A stretch of DNA of 44,597 nt, taken from positions 1-44,597 of the forward strand of contig WRAI01000020.1 in NCBI GenBank assembly GCA_009780275.1, written 5' to 3'. Source of the stretch: Oscillospiraceae bacterium. Its GTDB lineage: Bacteria > Bacillota > Clostridia > Oscillospirales > UBA929. The notes beneath the pieces were generated by a model. That model did not search any database, had not been told where the DNA came from, and saw only the letters and a program-made list of their open reading frames with translations. Shown here piece by piece: positions 1 through 8,036 of the stretch. Position 1 is the first letter of the stretch; each line of letters starts with the position of its first letter. A program made the position numbers and the translations under genes.

Positions 1-1
1 A

Positions 2-115
2 CCGCCACCGCCGCCTTCTGCGCCGCCAACACCTTGGACGCCGCCACCGCCGCCTCCCCCACCGCCCTCACCTGCGCCTTCACCGACACCAACACCTCCG
101 GGCGGCGACGTATAA
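2..115 (+). CDS. C-terminal proline-rich tail of an unidentified protein (partial)
   Basis: An open frame enters from the left edge and stops at TAA 113-115. All 37 visible codons encode a Pro/Ser/Thr/Ala tail of PPP, SPAP and PTPTPP units ending in Gly-Gly-Asp-Val. Composition and rhythm resemble the tail of the class A penicillin-binding protein at 31925-34525. The protein could therefore be another cell-wall or exported protein with a disordered tail, but no catalytic part is visible, so the function is unknown. The next ORF begins one codon later in the same frame. Confidence 0.55.
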   Translation, partial: PPPPPSAPPTPWTPPPPPPPPPSPAPSPTPTPPGGDV

Positions 116-118
116 TCT

Positions 119-628
119 ATGATCGGCAACGTTTTCTTCAGAGGCATCACTGACATAAGACTGCCATGGGGCAAATGTTCCACACGCGCAACAACAGCCG
201 ACCAAAACCTGCGCGAAATCGTGCGCCGTCTGCTGAACGAGGGCGCGAACTATTTCTACACTAATCTGCAAACACCATCTGACGTTACCTTTGCACAGAT
301 GATATTGCATTGCAAGTCGTTATTCCCACAAATACAATTGGAAATTGCTCTGCCAAACGAATGCGGTCAGCACAAAGACCTACTCCATTCTGCAGACACA
401 GTGACAATCTCCGAGGAAAACGACAACGACTTCTCCCTCTCACAAATTGATATGCGTTTACTCGAAATCGCTGACATGGCAATCGTTATGCCATTAGAGA
501 ACATGCCGCGCGACCCGTCAACGGTTCTATTGTCACGTATGACACGCCAAAAAGGCGTCGAAATCATCTTCTACTCTGATACAGGCATCCACAGAGCCAA
601 AGCACAACGCTTACCGAAAAACATGTAA
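119..628 (+). CDS. Degenerate SLOG / DUF1273 (YpsA-like) protein
   Basis: This 169-residue protein has the outline of the DUF1273/YpsA branch of the SLOG superfamily, Rossmann-like proteins thought to bind nucleotide-type ligands. What I see: a first strand followed by RLPWG near residue 15 (the family usually has GHRP...LPWG), a helix with LREIVRRLLNEGANYFYT, then a segment ending in PSD where the family has a Gly-rich stretch and Asp, and a later strand MAIVMPLE. The usual GHRP and G-A-G-D ligand motifs are replaced, so ligand binding may be lost or altered. The start lies one codon after an in-frame stop, with no clear Shine-Dalgarno sequence, so it may depend on translation of the upstream ORF. 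It ends just before a strong terminator. Family assignment is from pattern memory. Confidence 0.6.
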   Translation: MIGNVFFRGITDIRLPWGKCSTRATTADQNLREIVRRLLNEGANYFYTNLQTPSDVTFAQMILHCKSLFPQIQLEIALPNECGQHKDLLHSADTVTISEENDNDFSLSQIDMRLLEIADMAIVMPLENMPRDPSTVLLSRMTRQKGVEIIFYSDTGIHRAKAQRLPKNM

Positions 629-632
629 ACGT

Positions 633-663
633 AAAAGGGACGCAGCAGACCGCGTCCCTTTTT
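633..663. terminator. Bidirectional intrinsic terminator
   Basis: GGGACGC (637-643) pairs with GCGTCCC (652-658), flanked by A-run and T-run. It lies between the converging SLOG-like ORF and thiE and has U-tracts on both strands, so it can end both transcripts. Confidence 0.85.
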
Positions 664-735
664 ATGGCCACCCGTTCCCATAGGTCAAACATACCGCTAC
701 TGCACTATCACTGCTACAGGCGATTGATAATCGCG

Positions 736-1356
736 TTACAAAACAACGGCAATCCTTTTCCGCAATGCCTTCGCCGCCGCGAACGCATCTTGACTTTTCA
801 TAATCGCCGTCACAACCGCTGCCCCGTTAGCACGGCTGCCACGCAGGATATCCAAGTTTTCGGCATTTAGCCCACCAATGGCGACAATTGGCAAACCTGT
901 CGCTTCGGCAATGGCATCGAGTGTCGATACTTTGGTAAGAACCGTCTTAACTTTGGTCGTTGTCGGAAAAATCGCGCCCACACCAAGATAGCTTGCACCC
1001 TCCGCCAAGGCTTGCTCAGCTTGCAGCACGGTTTTTGTTGTTGCACCAATAATGGCTGACTCACCCATCAATCGTCGCGCTATCTTAACAGGCATATCCT
1101 CTCGCCCCAAGTGCACGCCTGCCGCGTCAACTGCTATGGCGATATCAATTCTATCATCAATAATCAACGGTACATTATGCATATCAGTAATGGCTTTGAC
1201 TTTTTGCGCCAGCACAAGATATGCGCTGCCATTGCATTCTTTCTCGCGCAATTGCACTATCGTCACACCACCGGCGCAGGCACGGTCAACGGTATGCAAA
1301 AATTGCTCATCGGTCAAACCATCGCGGTTGGTCACTAAATATAATGTTAAATCCAT
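736..1356 (-). CDS. thiE: Thiamine-phosphate synthase ThiE
   Basis: ThiE joins HMP pyrophosphate and the carboxylated thiazole phosphate to give thiamine monophosphate, in the cytoplasm. The 206-residue TIM barrel shows the family signposts: TLYLVTNR at the start, VQLREK, the DDR of LIIDDRIDIA, GVHLGREDMP, YLGVGAIFPTTTK and VAIGGL. I chose the ATG at 1356 because GGAGG lies 8 bases upstream; a longer reading to 1419 adds 21 unlikely residues. It is the last gene of the thi operon, about 90 bases after thiH, and ends before the terminator at 633-663. Length is normal for the family. Confidence 0.95.
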   Translation of the reverse strand: MDLTLYLVTNRDGLTDEQFLHTVDRACAGGVTIVQLREKECNGSAYLVLAQKVKAITDMHNVPLIIDDRIDIAIAVDAAGVHLGREDMPVKIARRLMGESAIIGATTKTVLQAEQALAEGASYLGVGAIFPTTTKVKTVLTKVSTLDAIAEATGLPIVAIGGLNAENLDILRGSRANGAAVVTAIMKSQDAFAAAKALRKRIAVVL

Positions 1357-1443
1357 GATTATTTCCTCCCTACCCCCTTTCGAAAAAGAGGATGCTATAT
1401 ATCGCTTGCGTATCAACATCGTAACGGCTAGGGGAGGGAGACT

Positions 1444-2520
1444 CTACACCCTTATATAATCCGTATAAACAGGCTGCAACCCCTGCTGTACTATCATCTT
1501 ATGAATCTCATCAACTCCACGCGGATCGGAAATGGCAAATTGCTCATCCCCTTTTGCCTCATCGCCATGTCCGCCAACACCGACCTTGACCCCCGCCGAA
1601 ATCTTGTTGGCAGCAAGCTCTAGTACATGATTGCGAAAATGCGCACGTTCGCGCGTCGAAATATTGATAGAGGCATACGGCATAAAAATCCGATACGCCA
1701 ACAACACTTGCAATAGCTCACGTTCATTAGTTTCAACTCCATATCCACGCAACCTCGGTACGGAAAAGGAAATTTCAATGTGCGGATACACTTGCTGGAC
1801 ATAATAAGCGTGTACAGCGGCGGCCAAAGCATCCCGCCGCCAATCATCTAACCCCAACAACGCGCCAAATCCCACACCCCGCATGCCGCTTTGTAAAGCA
1901 CGTTCTTGCGAATTAAAGCGATAATCGTAATCGGATTTTGGTCCGTCGGGATGGCATTGTTTATACACATCTCGGTCATACGTCTCCTGATACACACTAA
2001 CAAAATCAGCACCTTTTCGCCGCAAAGCATGGTATTCTGCACACTCTAACGAATAAATCTCAACGCCGACAGTCGAAAAACACGTTGCCGCAATTTCAAC
2101 TGCCTTGGCAATATACTCAACCGGCGAGTGCTCACGCGATTCCCCCGTCAACAACAAAATCTCAGTCAATCCCATATCAGCAACAGCATGGCATTCCCGC
2201 TCAATTTCATCCAGCGACAACTTGCCGCGCCGAATATCCTTGTTGCAGTTAAATCCGCAATAAACACAATGATTGACGCAATAATTGGAAATGTATAACG
2301 GCGTATAAAGCGCGACGTTATTGCCATGATAACGAGCGCGTTCTTGTTTTGCGCGAATCGCCATGTTTTCGAGAAATTTATCAGCCGCAGTTGAGAGCAA
2401 CGTCATCAAGTCGTGCGGTTGCAATGTTTCTTTGTTTAGTATATTTAGCACGTCTACTTGCGTGAAAGCATTAGCATCAAAAGCTTTTATGCACTGTGTT
2501 ACTTTCTCTAAAATATCCAT
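1444..2520 (-). CDS. thiH: 2-iminoacetate synthase ThiH (radical SAM)
   Basis: ThiH cleaves tyrosine to dehydroglycine (2-iminoacetate) and p-cresol, feeding the anaerobic thiazole branch. The 358-residue protein carries the radical-SAM cluster motif CVNHCVYCGF near residue 82, followed by a helix-rich region with LTEILLLTGE and, further on, FSVPRLRGY. It starts 5 bases after the thiG stop. Choice of ThiH, rather than the oxygen-dependent glycine oxidase ThiO, fits an anaerobic lifestyle. The relatives HydG and NosL share the fold, but position within thi genes settles the call. Confidence 0.95.
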   Translation of the reverse strand: MDILEKVTQCIKAFDANAFTQVDVLNILNKETLQPHDLMTLLSTAADKFLENMAIRAKQERARYHGNNVALYTPLYISNYCVNHCVYCGFNCNKDIRRGKLSLDEIERECHAVADMGLTEILLLTGESREHSPVEYIAKAVEIAATCFSTVGVEIYSLECAEYHALRRKGADFVSVYQETYDRDVYKQCHPDGPKSDYDYRFNSQERALQSGMRGVGFGALLGLDDWRRDALAAAVHAYYVQQVYPHIEISFSVPRLRGYGVETNERELLQVLLAYRIFMPYASINISTRERAHFRNHVLELAANKISAGVKVGVGGHGDEAKGDEQFAISDPRGVDEIHKMIVQQGLQPVYTDYIRV

Positions 2521-2525
2521 TTCAT

Positions 2526-3293
2526 CTAATCCCCTAAAAAGCCCGTCAGTGGACTGGACGCTTCGCCTTCACGATCAAGTACACGCCCAAGCTTTGCCAA
2601 ATACGCCTGCCGCCCCGCCTCAATTGCCAATTTAAACGCCGATGCCATCATGCCCACATCACCCGCCGTAGCGATGGCCGTATTTGCCATTACTGCAGCA
2701 CAGCCCATTTCCATTGCCGCACAGGCCTGCGATGGCCGCCCGATACCGGCATCTACGATAATTGGCAAGTCGATCTCATCAATCAAGATTTGAATAAATT
2801 CGCGCGTTGACAATCCCTTATTGCTGCCAATCGGCGCACCTAACGGCATAATCGCCGCCGCGCCAGCCGCTGCCATTTTCCGCGCAGCAACCAAATCAGG
2901 ATACATATACGGCATAACAATAAACCCCTCCGCCGCAAGAATTTCCGTGGCTTTGACAGTTTCATGATTGTCCGGCAAGAGATACTTGCTGTCGTTGATG
3001 ACCTCGATTTTCACAAAACTGCCACAACCTAACTCGCGTGCAAGTCGTGCAATGCGCACCGCCTCATCTGCGTTACGCGCACCCGATGTATTGGGCAGCA
3101 GCGTAATGCCAGGCGGAATATAGTCCAAAATATTCTCACGCCCGCCTACATTGGCGCGACGCAAAGCAAGCGTCACCATTTCAGCCCCGCCATGTTCAAT
3201 CACTTTTTTCGTAAATTCCAACGAGAATTTCCCGGAACCAAGGATAAATCGAGATAAAAAGCGATGGTTTCCTATTGTTAGCTTGTCATTCAT
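2526..3293 (-). CDS. thiG: Thiazole synthase ThiG
   Basis: ThiG builds the thiazole phosphate ring from deoxyxylulose 5-phosphate, dehydroglycine (from ThiH) and ThiS thiocarboxylate. The 255-residue (beta/alpha)8 protein shows [10 protein letters not shown] at the start, MVTLALRR, the lysine-bearing segment FVKIEV (candidate Schiff-base lysine), [17 protein letters not shown] and [11 protein letters not shown], all hallmark stretches. It overlaps thiF by 4 bases (ATGA), implying translational coupling in the order S-F-G-H. Confidence 0.96.
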   Translation of the reverse strand: MNDKLTIGNHRFLSRFILGSGKFSLEFTKKVIEHGGAEMVTLALRRANVGGRENILDYIPPGITLLPNTSGARNADEAVRIARLARELGCGSFVKIEVINDSKYLLPDNHETVKATEILAAEGFIVMPYMYPDLVAARKMAAAGAAAIMPLGAPIGSNKGLSTREFIQILIDEIDLPIIVDAGIGRPSQACAAMEMGCAAVMANTAIATAGDVGMMASAFKLAIEAGRQAYLAKLGRVLDREGEASSPLTGFLGD

Positions 3294-3925
3294 ACTTCAT
3301 TCTCCTCTAGAATCAGCCGTAAAACCATATTCGCCTGATGTCCGGCGCAAATTATCACGCGCGGGGCCATCAATCCATGCTCCGGCGTTGTTTGAAAATC
3401 GCCACAAACGTATAAATTAGCAAAACGGCGCACTGTCTTAATTTCGTTGGCGCAGCCATAACCAGCCATACCGGACGCCGCAACCAGCTTTACACCCTCA
3501 ACTTCCAATAATTCATTGGTAATATCTGCCTTAGACTGCGGATTGTCAAATGCCTCACAAACAATCGGATAGCCGGCGAAAATCGCCTGTGCGTTGCCCT
3601 CATCAACGCGCACATTTTTCGTATACACTGTAATAAACGGATTTGCCTGCTTAATTTGTGCTTGTAATGCCTCCGTTTTGCACTGCCCCAAATGAGTAAG
3701 ATTGTAATGCTGACGGTTAAGGTTGCTTAGCTCAACCACATCAAAATCCACGAGGAGCAACGTCCCTACCCCAATGCGCGCCAACATCATGGCAATGTTT
3801 GAGCCCAGGCCGCCAAGTCCTGCAATGGCAATGCGTGCCGCCTTTAATTTAGCCTGTACATCCGGGGCATTCCGCGCGTACATCATGCTCTCAAATTCGT
3901 TGCTGTGCATAGTAGCCATACTCAT
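3290..3925 (-). CDS. thiF: ThiS adenylyltransferase ThiF (short E1-like form)
   Basis: ThiF adenylates the C-terminal glycine of ThiS so that it can take up sulfur. Its 211 residues hold the E1/MoeB nucleotide-binding pattern: AGLGGLGSN near residue 36, the Asp of [16 protein letters not shown], and the Asp of [11 protein letters not shown]. The zinc-binding cysteine pairs of MoeB and E. coli ThiF are absent and the protein is short, as in the clostridial ThiF that works beside ThiH. It overlaps both neighbours by 4 bases. A small ubiquitin-like partner (ThiS) is encoded immediately upstream. Confidence 0.93.
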   Translation of the reverse strand: MSMATMHSNEFESMMYARNAPDVQAKLKAARIAIAGLGGLGSNIAMMLARIGVGTLLLVDFDVVELSNLNRQHYNLTHLGQCKTEALQAQIKQANPFITVYTKNVRVDEGNAQAIFAGYPIVCEAFDNPQSKADITNELLEVEGVKLVAASGMAGYGCANEIKTVRRFANLYVCGDFQTTPEHGLMAPRVIICAGHQANMVLRLILEENEV

Positions 3926-4128
3926 CCACCACCTACAAAATGCACAACTTCCAACTTGTCGCCATTGATAAGAACATCACTATCAAATGCACTCCGCGGC
4001 ACAATGTGGCCGTTTTTCTCAACTGCCACACGCTGTAAGTCATAGCTTTCCCGCATTAAAAGTGCCGTAACCGACATGCCTTTATCAATGACAATTGATG
4101 TCCCATTGACCATAACCATATCAGTCAT
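3922..4128 (-). CDS. thiS: Sulfur carrier protein ThiS
   Basis: ThiS is a ubiquitin-like sulfur carrier that becomes a C-terminal thiocarboxylate and delivers sulfur to ThiG. The 68-residue product ends in FVGGG, supplying the required Gly-Gly terminus with one extra glycine, and has the MVNGTSIVI start and [12 protein letters not shown] final strand of the family. It overlaps the thiC end by 8 bases and the thiF start by 4. An in-frame ATG a few codons downstream could also serve as start. Confidence 0.94.
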   Translation of the reverse strand: MTDMVMVNGTSIVIDKGMSVTALLMRESYDLQRVAVEKNGHIVPRSAFDSDVLINGDKLEVVHFVGGG

Positions 4129-5428
4129 ATAGCTTCACTGTCCCGCCACTCAGAATTGTGTTTGTCGTCCGCACTGCACACATTTTACCGCACATCGAAC
4201 AAGAATATTTGTCTTTCGGCGGCGCACTTTCGTGATACTTTCGCGCTTTTTCCTTATCAATAGCGAGCTTGAACATCGTTTCCCAGTCGAGATTGCGACG
4301 CGCATCCGACATACGGTTATCAATATCGCGGGCATTGGGAATACCTTTGGCAATATCACCGGCGTGCGCGGCAATTTTCGAGGCTATAATCCCCTCACGC
4401 ACATCATCAACATCAGGCAACCGCAGATGTTCGGCCGGCGTGACATAGCATAGAAAATCGACACCATTCGCCGCGGCAATTGCGCCACCGATGGCAGACG
4501 TGATATGGTCATAGCCCGGCGCAATATCAGTGACAAGTGGCCCCAGCACATAGAATGGTGCGTTGTGACAGAGACGTTTCTGCAAGGTTATGTTAGCGGT
4601 AATCTCATTGAGTGCCATATGTCCGGGGCCTTCAACCATGACCTGCACGTCTTTTTCCCATGCACGTTTGGTCAAGTGCCCAAGCTCAACCAACTCACTG
4701 ATTTGCGCCGCATCGGTGGCATCGTCAATACATCCTGGTCGCAAAGCGTCGCCCAAGCTAACAGTCACGTCAAATTCGCGCAAAATCTCCAGCACATCAT
4801 CGTAATGTTCAAAAAAAGGATTCTCCTTGCCTGTCATTTCCATCCAAGCGAAGAGCAGCGACCCGCCGCGTGACACAATATTCATACGGCGCCCATCACG
4901 TTTGAACGCCTCTATCGCCGTTCGATTGATTCCGGCATGAATGGTCATGAAGTCCACGCCCTCAACTGCGTGCGCCCGAATGACGTCAAGAAAGTTCGCC
5001 GCTGTAATGTCGCACAGCTCTTTATCCAGATACCCGATGGCATCATACATCGGCACAGTACCAATCATCGCAGGCGATTTGGCAATCAAAGCCGTACGGA
5101 ATTCGTTAGTTTTGCCGGTATTGCTCAAATCCATAATCGATTCAACACCGAATGACAACGCCATATCAACCTTTTGCATTTCCAGCGAATAATCCTTACA
5201 ATCGCCTGATACACCCAGATTTACATTGATTTTCGTCCGCAATCCCGTGCCGATACCCTCAGGTGACAACGCAGCATGGTTGACGTTGGCAGGGATGGCG
5301 ATTTCGCCACTTGCCACGCGGGCCACCAACAGCTCAATATCCATATTCTCTTTTTGCGCCACTGTTTTCATCTGCTCAGTAACAATGCCACGTTTGGCAG
5401 CATCCATTTGGGTGGTGTAATTTCTCAT
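4121..5428 (-). CDS. thiC: HMP-phosphate synthase ThiC
   Basis: ThiC rearranges aminoimidazole ribotide into hydroxymethylpyrimidine phosphate, a non-canonical radical-SAM reaction. The 435-residue protein contains [11 protein letters not shown] at the start, [31 protein letters not shown] and [12 protein letters not shown]. Its 4Fe-4S cysteines lie near the C-terminus in CSMCGKMC, spaced CX2CX3C as in the shorter clostridial and archaeal forms. The ATG at 5428 overlaps the thiD stop, with GGAAGG just upstream. Confidence 0.97.
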   Translation of the reverse strand: MRNYTTQMDAAKRGIVTEQMKTVAQKENMDIELLVARVASGEIAIPANVNHAALSPEGIGTGLRTKINVNLGVSGDCKDYSLEMQKVDMALSFGVESIMDLSNTGKTNEFRTALIAKSPAMIGTVPMYDAIGYLDKELCDITAANFLDVIRAHAVEGVDFMTIHAGINRTAIEAFKRDGRRMNIVSRGGSLLFAWMEMTGKENPFFEHYDDVLEILREFDVTVSLGDALRPGCIDDATDAAQISELVELGHLTKRAWEKDVQVMVEGPGHMALNEITANITLQKRLCHNAPFYVLGPLVTDIAPGYDHITSAIGGAIAAANGVDFLCYVTPAEHLRLPDVDDVREGIIASKIAAHAGDIAKGIPNARDIDNRMSDARRNLDWETMFKLAIDKEKARKYHESAPPKDKYSCSMCGKMCAVRTTNTILSGGTVKLYD

Positions 5429-6270
5429 AGTTCCTTCCCCACGAAACAGGTTTCGCGGAGTCCCCTTTCTTGATTATATCGGCGGACTTCCGGCGACGAA
5501 TAAAAATGATTCAATGGCCCATGCCCCTCGCCGATATTCGGCGCACACGCAATCGCCTCTGTCACATACTGCTTCGCCGCACCAACTGCCTCCGCCAATG
5601 CTAGCCCATTTGCCAAATTCGCCGCAATTGCCGATGACAACGTACAGCCTGTCCCATGTGTGTTGTGACTGTCAATGCGTTGGTGTGTAAAGGTTTGAAA
5701 GCTTTTTCCATTGAAGAGTACATCCACGGCATCGCCTATCAAATGTCCTCCCTTAATAAGTACGTTTTTTGCACCTAACTTATAGACTTCTTGTGCGGCA
5801 GATTTCATATCGTCAATATTCTCAACCGCCTGTCCAACAATAACAGCTGCTTCGGGAATGTTAGGCGTAAGCAAGTATGCGCGGGAAATAATCTTGCGAC
5901 GTAAGGTATCAAGTGCGTCAGCTTGCATAAGTGCGTGACCACCCTTGGCAATCATCACAGGGTCAATCACAGTCAGCGGCGGTGCATATTGCACCAGCTT
6001 GTTTGCCACAGCTTGCATAATAGTTGCGTCCGATAGCATGCCTACTTTGACAGCATGTACTTCAATATCCTCAAAAATGGCGTCCATCTGGTTTGCAATC
6101 ATGCTTGTCGCCACGTTCTCGACAGAAATCACACGGCAAGTATTCTGTGCCGTTACGGCAGTTATCACACTCATGCCATAACACCCATGCGCACTGAATG
6201 TTTTAATATCCGCCTGAATCCCCGCGCCGCCGGAGCAGTCAGAGCCGGCAATGGTGAGTAGATTTTTCAT
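5425..6270 (-). CDS. thiD: HMP / HMP-phosphate kinase ThiD
   Basis: ThiD phosphorylates hydroxymethylpyrimidine and its monophosphate to the pyrophosphate used by ThiE. The 281-residue ribokinase-fold enzyme shows [19 protein letters not shown] at the start, [19 protein letters not shown] and the anion-hole [15 protein letters not shown]. It is the first gene of the thi operon, directly after the TPP riboswitch. The last dozen or so codons ([12 protein letters not shown]) coincide with a small palindromic repeat also found among the tRNA genes, so the C-terminus may have been extended by a repeat. Confidence 0.95.
   Translation of the reverse strand: MKNLLTIAGSDCSGGAGIQADIKTFSAHGCYGMSVITAVTAQNTCRVISVENVATSMIANQMDAIFEDIEVHAVKVGMLSDATIMQAVANKLVQYAPPLTVIDPVMIAKGGHALMQADALDTLRRKIISRAYLLTPNIPEAAVIVGQAVENIDDMKSAAQEVYKLGAKNVLIKGGHLIGDAVDVLFNGKSFQTFTHQRIDSHNTHGTGCTLSSAIAANLANGLALAEAVGAAKQYVTEAIACAPNIGEGHGPLNHFYSSPEVRRYNQERGLRETCFVGKEL
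5443..5456. repeat. 14-bp palindromic repeat, copy 1 (inside thiD end)
   Basis: GAAACAGGTTTCGC occurs here and again exactly at 17628-17641. The core is an inverted repeat (CGAAAC-AG-GTTTCG here). It encodes part of the ThiD C-terminus and sits just before the thiC start. Confidence 0.6.
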
Positions 6271-6285
6271 AAAATTTTCTCCCTC

Positions 6286-6319
6286 ACAAAAACGCCCCTA
6301 TCCCAACGATAAGAGCGTT
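6286..6319 (-). terminator. Riboswitch-controlled terminator before thiD
   Basis: On the minus strand AACGC plus a U-rich arm pairs with a GGATAGGG-GCGTT arm around a GTTG loop, followed by a T-run. It lies between the TPP aptamer and thiD, the expected place for ligand-dependent termination. Confidence 0.85.
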
Positions 6320-6331
6320 CAAATGAACTTT

Positions 6332-6407
6332 TTGCTCCCTACGTCGGTCTTAACCAACAGGTTCAAAGGGTCTATCTCAACCGTGTCCCTGCACAGTACC
6401 CCTGCAA
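6332..6407 (-). promoter_or_regulatory. TPP (THI-box) riboswitch aptamer
   Basis: Read on the minus strand, the element has a P1 helix of TTGC/GCAA, then GGGGTAC, a hairpin of ACTGTG/CACGGT, the conserved TGAGA (6368-6381 region), ACCC, GAACCTG and the terminal CGTAGGGA (6336-6343). These match the order and spacing of the TPP aptamer. Excess thiamine pyrophosphate is expected to favour the downstream terminator and shut off thiD through thiE. Confidence 0.95.
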
Positions 6408-6415
6408 CATTTTAT

Positions 6416-6444
6416 AGTATATCACGCCACGACACACCTGTCAA
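6416..6444 (-). promoter_or_regulatory. Sigma-A promoter of the thi operon
   Basis: On the minus strand: -35 TTGACA (6439-6444), 17-bp spacer, -10 TATACT (6416-6421). The predicted start is about 8 bases before the TPP aptamer. The TGA inside the -35 box is also the stop codon of yunB. Confidence 0.9.
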
Positions 6445-7202
6445 CCCTGTCGAAACACATCTCCAAACCCCGCATACGCATCCGGCACTTTGCCGACAAT
6501 AATCGTTTCGGCAATGACAACCTGCGCGCGAACCGTCACATCGGTATTCTGTGACATGGTTAATACGCCCATGTGAAAGTCTAAGTTCATGACAATTTGG
6601 TGCTGCGTCTGATTTATCCCCGCCGCACTGAAATTATTTTCCAAATCGGCCGTCACCGCGCCTATGGGCACAATCCGAACGCCAATGCGCGGACCACGCC
6701 CCATCAACAGCCGGTTACTCGATAAGTTGCCGATGGGAATCGCCAAATCGCTGCGGTTGATGCTCTCAACCCTCCGTAGCACCTCGGCGCTGACTTCGGC
6801 TTTCAATGCATTCACACCTGCCATGTTGGTGCGCAATGCACGAATTTCGCCACTTCCGTCGCGCTCAAATGTAATCAAATCATCATACCCCACACCCTCG
6901 CGTGAAAGTACATCCAATACCGCCTCATTGATGGACATCGTAGCGAGATTCCGCACCCGCGCGCCGGCGACCTGTGCCACACCCGGGCGAATTTGTGTGT
7001 CAATCCAGATATAGAACATGACGATAATGCTCAATAATAGACATAGCAATAAAATACGCCGCTTTCGCCTATTCGGTAGGTATGCTCGCGAACGGCTGCG
7101 AAATAATGGACGCGAAAAACGTGGTGCCCGAAAACGACCTTTCCAGCGCAAACGCGAAAAAAGTCGCGGCAGTCGCAGTCGAAACACTCGGAATTTTTGC
7201 AT
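6441..7202 (-). CDS. yunB: Sporulation protein YunB
   Basis: YunB is a small membrane-anchored protein made in the mother cell and needed for efficient sporulation in Bacillus; its biochemical role is not known. This 253-residue product has an Arg-rich cytoplasmic start of about 48 residues, one membrane segment (LLLCLLLSIIVMFYIWI), then the conserved IRPGVAQVAGARVRN, INEAVLDVLS, RGPRIGVRIVPIGAV and ETIIVGKVPDAY stretches. GAGGGG 9 bases before the ATG is the likely ribosome binding site. The stop codon lies in the -35 box of the thi promoter. Presence of this gene indicates an endospore former. Confidence 0.9.
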   Translation of the reverse strand: MQKFRVFRLRLPRLFSRLRWKGRFRAPRFSRPLFRSRSRAYLPNRRKRRILLLCLLLSIIVMFYIWIDTQIRPGVAQVAGARVRNLATMSINEAVLDVLSREGVGYDDLITFERDGSGEIRALRTNMAGVNALKAEVSAEVLRRVESINRSDLAIPIGNLSSNRLLMGRGPRIGVRIVPIGAVTADLENNFSAAGINQTQHQIVMNLDFHMGVLTMSQNTDVTVRAQVVIAETIIVGKVPDAYAGFGDVFRQG

Positions 7203-7207
7203 GAGAA

Positions 7208-7243
7208 CAACCCCTCTCGCGACAGTATATCACGGAGGGGTTG
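7208..7243 (-). promoter_or_regulatory. Inverted repeat covering the yunB ribosome binding site
   Basis: A 9-bp perfect inverted repeat (CAACCCCTC / GAGGGGTTG) with an 18-base loop. The 3' arm on the minus strand is the yunB Shine-Dalgarno sequence. The loop holds TATACT, a possible -10 element; no sigma-A -35 lies 17 bp upstream, but ATAAT lies about 15 bp upstream, loosely like a sigma-E site. Confidence 0.45.
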
Positions 7244-7262
7244 GCCATTATGCTTAGCAATT

Positions 7263-7928
7263 TTAAGGTCTGTTGTCTATAACGTATTCGATATGCCCTT
7301 TGTTTTCAGTGAAACCGATAGATTCCATCACCGAATTGTCAATGCCGTCTACAACGGTGCAGCTGATAAAATCTATACCGACTTTGTTCAATGCCTCGAC
7401 CATCATCAATCCCATTTTTTTGGCGATGCCATACCTATCATTTTCTAGCAACGCCCCGTTTTCATGCTGATTTGCACCTTGCAATTCCAGTTCAAAATAA
7501 AATTCGCAAATTTTTGCGTATAGCTTATCGTGAATCACTCGAAGTATGCCGACAAGTTCATTTTCGCAAAACGCACCAACAATGAGATCAGAATTATACA
7601 ACGGGATTGCGGCGGTTTCCTTGTCGTAGCACCGTGCCTCATACATGCCGTTGCGCACATAAAAACGCCAAAGTTGATCTTCCGATATTTCGGGATTGAC
7701 AAGAATTTTCACATCACCCGGGTTTCTTTTGACTCTGAAAAGCCGGTTAACGGAAACGCCGAAAAATTCCGCAATCATGGGTATCAAGTACAAATCGGGC
7801 GTAGTGATATTGTTTTCCCATTTGCTGACAGATTGATAGGTAATCGAAAGATATTCGGCCAGCTGCTCCTGAGTAACGCCCTTTTCAGTACGGAGAGTTT
7901 TAATGTTTTCGCCAATATTAAGTGCCAT
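7263..7928 (-). CDS. XRE-family regulator fused to a GNAT-like domain
   Basis: This 221-residue protein has an N-terminal Cro/C1 helix-turn-helix (about residues 6-60: IKTLRTEKGVTQEQLAEYL, then YQSVSKWE) and a C-terminal domain resembling a GNAT acetyltransferase. In that domain I see ELVGILRVI, a charged beta region, YGIAKKMGLMMVEAL in the place of the acetyl-CoA-binding loop and helix, and a final MESIGFTENKGHIEYV. The signature Q/RxxGxG/A is poorly kept, so catalysis is uncertain; it may sense acyl-CoA or another ligand. A 20-bp near-palindrome upstream suggests autoregulation. Confidence 0.8.
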   Translation of the reverse strand: MALNIGENIKTLRTEKGVTQEQLAEYLSITYQSVSKWENNITTPDLYLIPMIAEFFGVSVNRLFRVKRNPGDVKILVNPEISEDQLWRFYVRNGMYEARCYDKETAAIPLYNSDLIVGAFCENELVGILRVIHDKLYAKICEFYFELELQGANQHENGALLENDRYGIAKKMGLMMVEALNKVGIDFISCTVVDGIDNSVMESIGFTENKGHIEYVIDNRP

Positions 7929-7949
7929 TTTTTATCCTCCATAAATATA

Positions 7950-7969
7950 GTTGCATTACGTAACACAAC
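7950..7969 (-). promoter_or_regulatory. Near-palindromic candidate operator of the XRE-GNAT gene
   Basis: GTTGTGTTACGTAATGCAAC on the minus strand is symmetric except for the TG pairs at positions 5-6 and 15-16. It lies between a possible promoter (TTGAAA upstream and an AT-rich -10 region near 7973) and the ribosome binding site. Confidence 0.5.
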
Positions 7970-8036
7970 CATATAATATCATGGCAAGAGCAATTTCAAC
8001 AATAACGCATTCGGTTACTTTGATTAGCGTGGTGCG

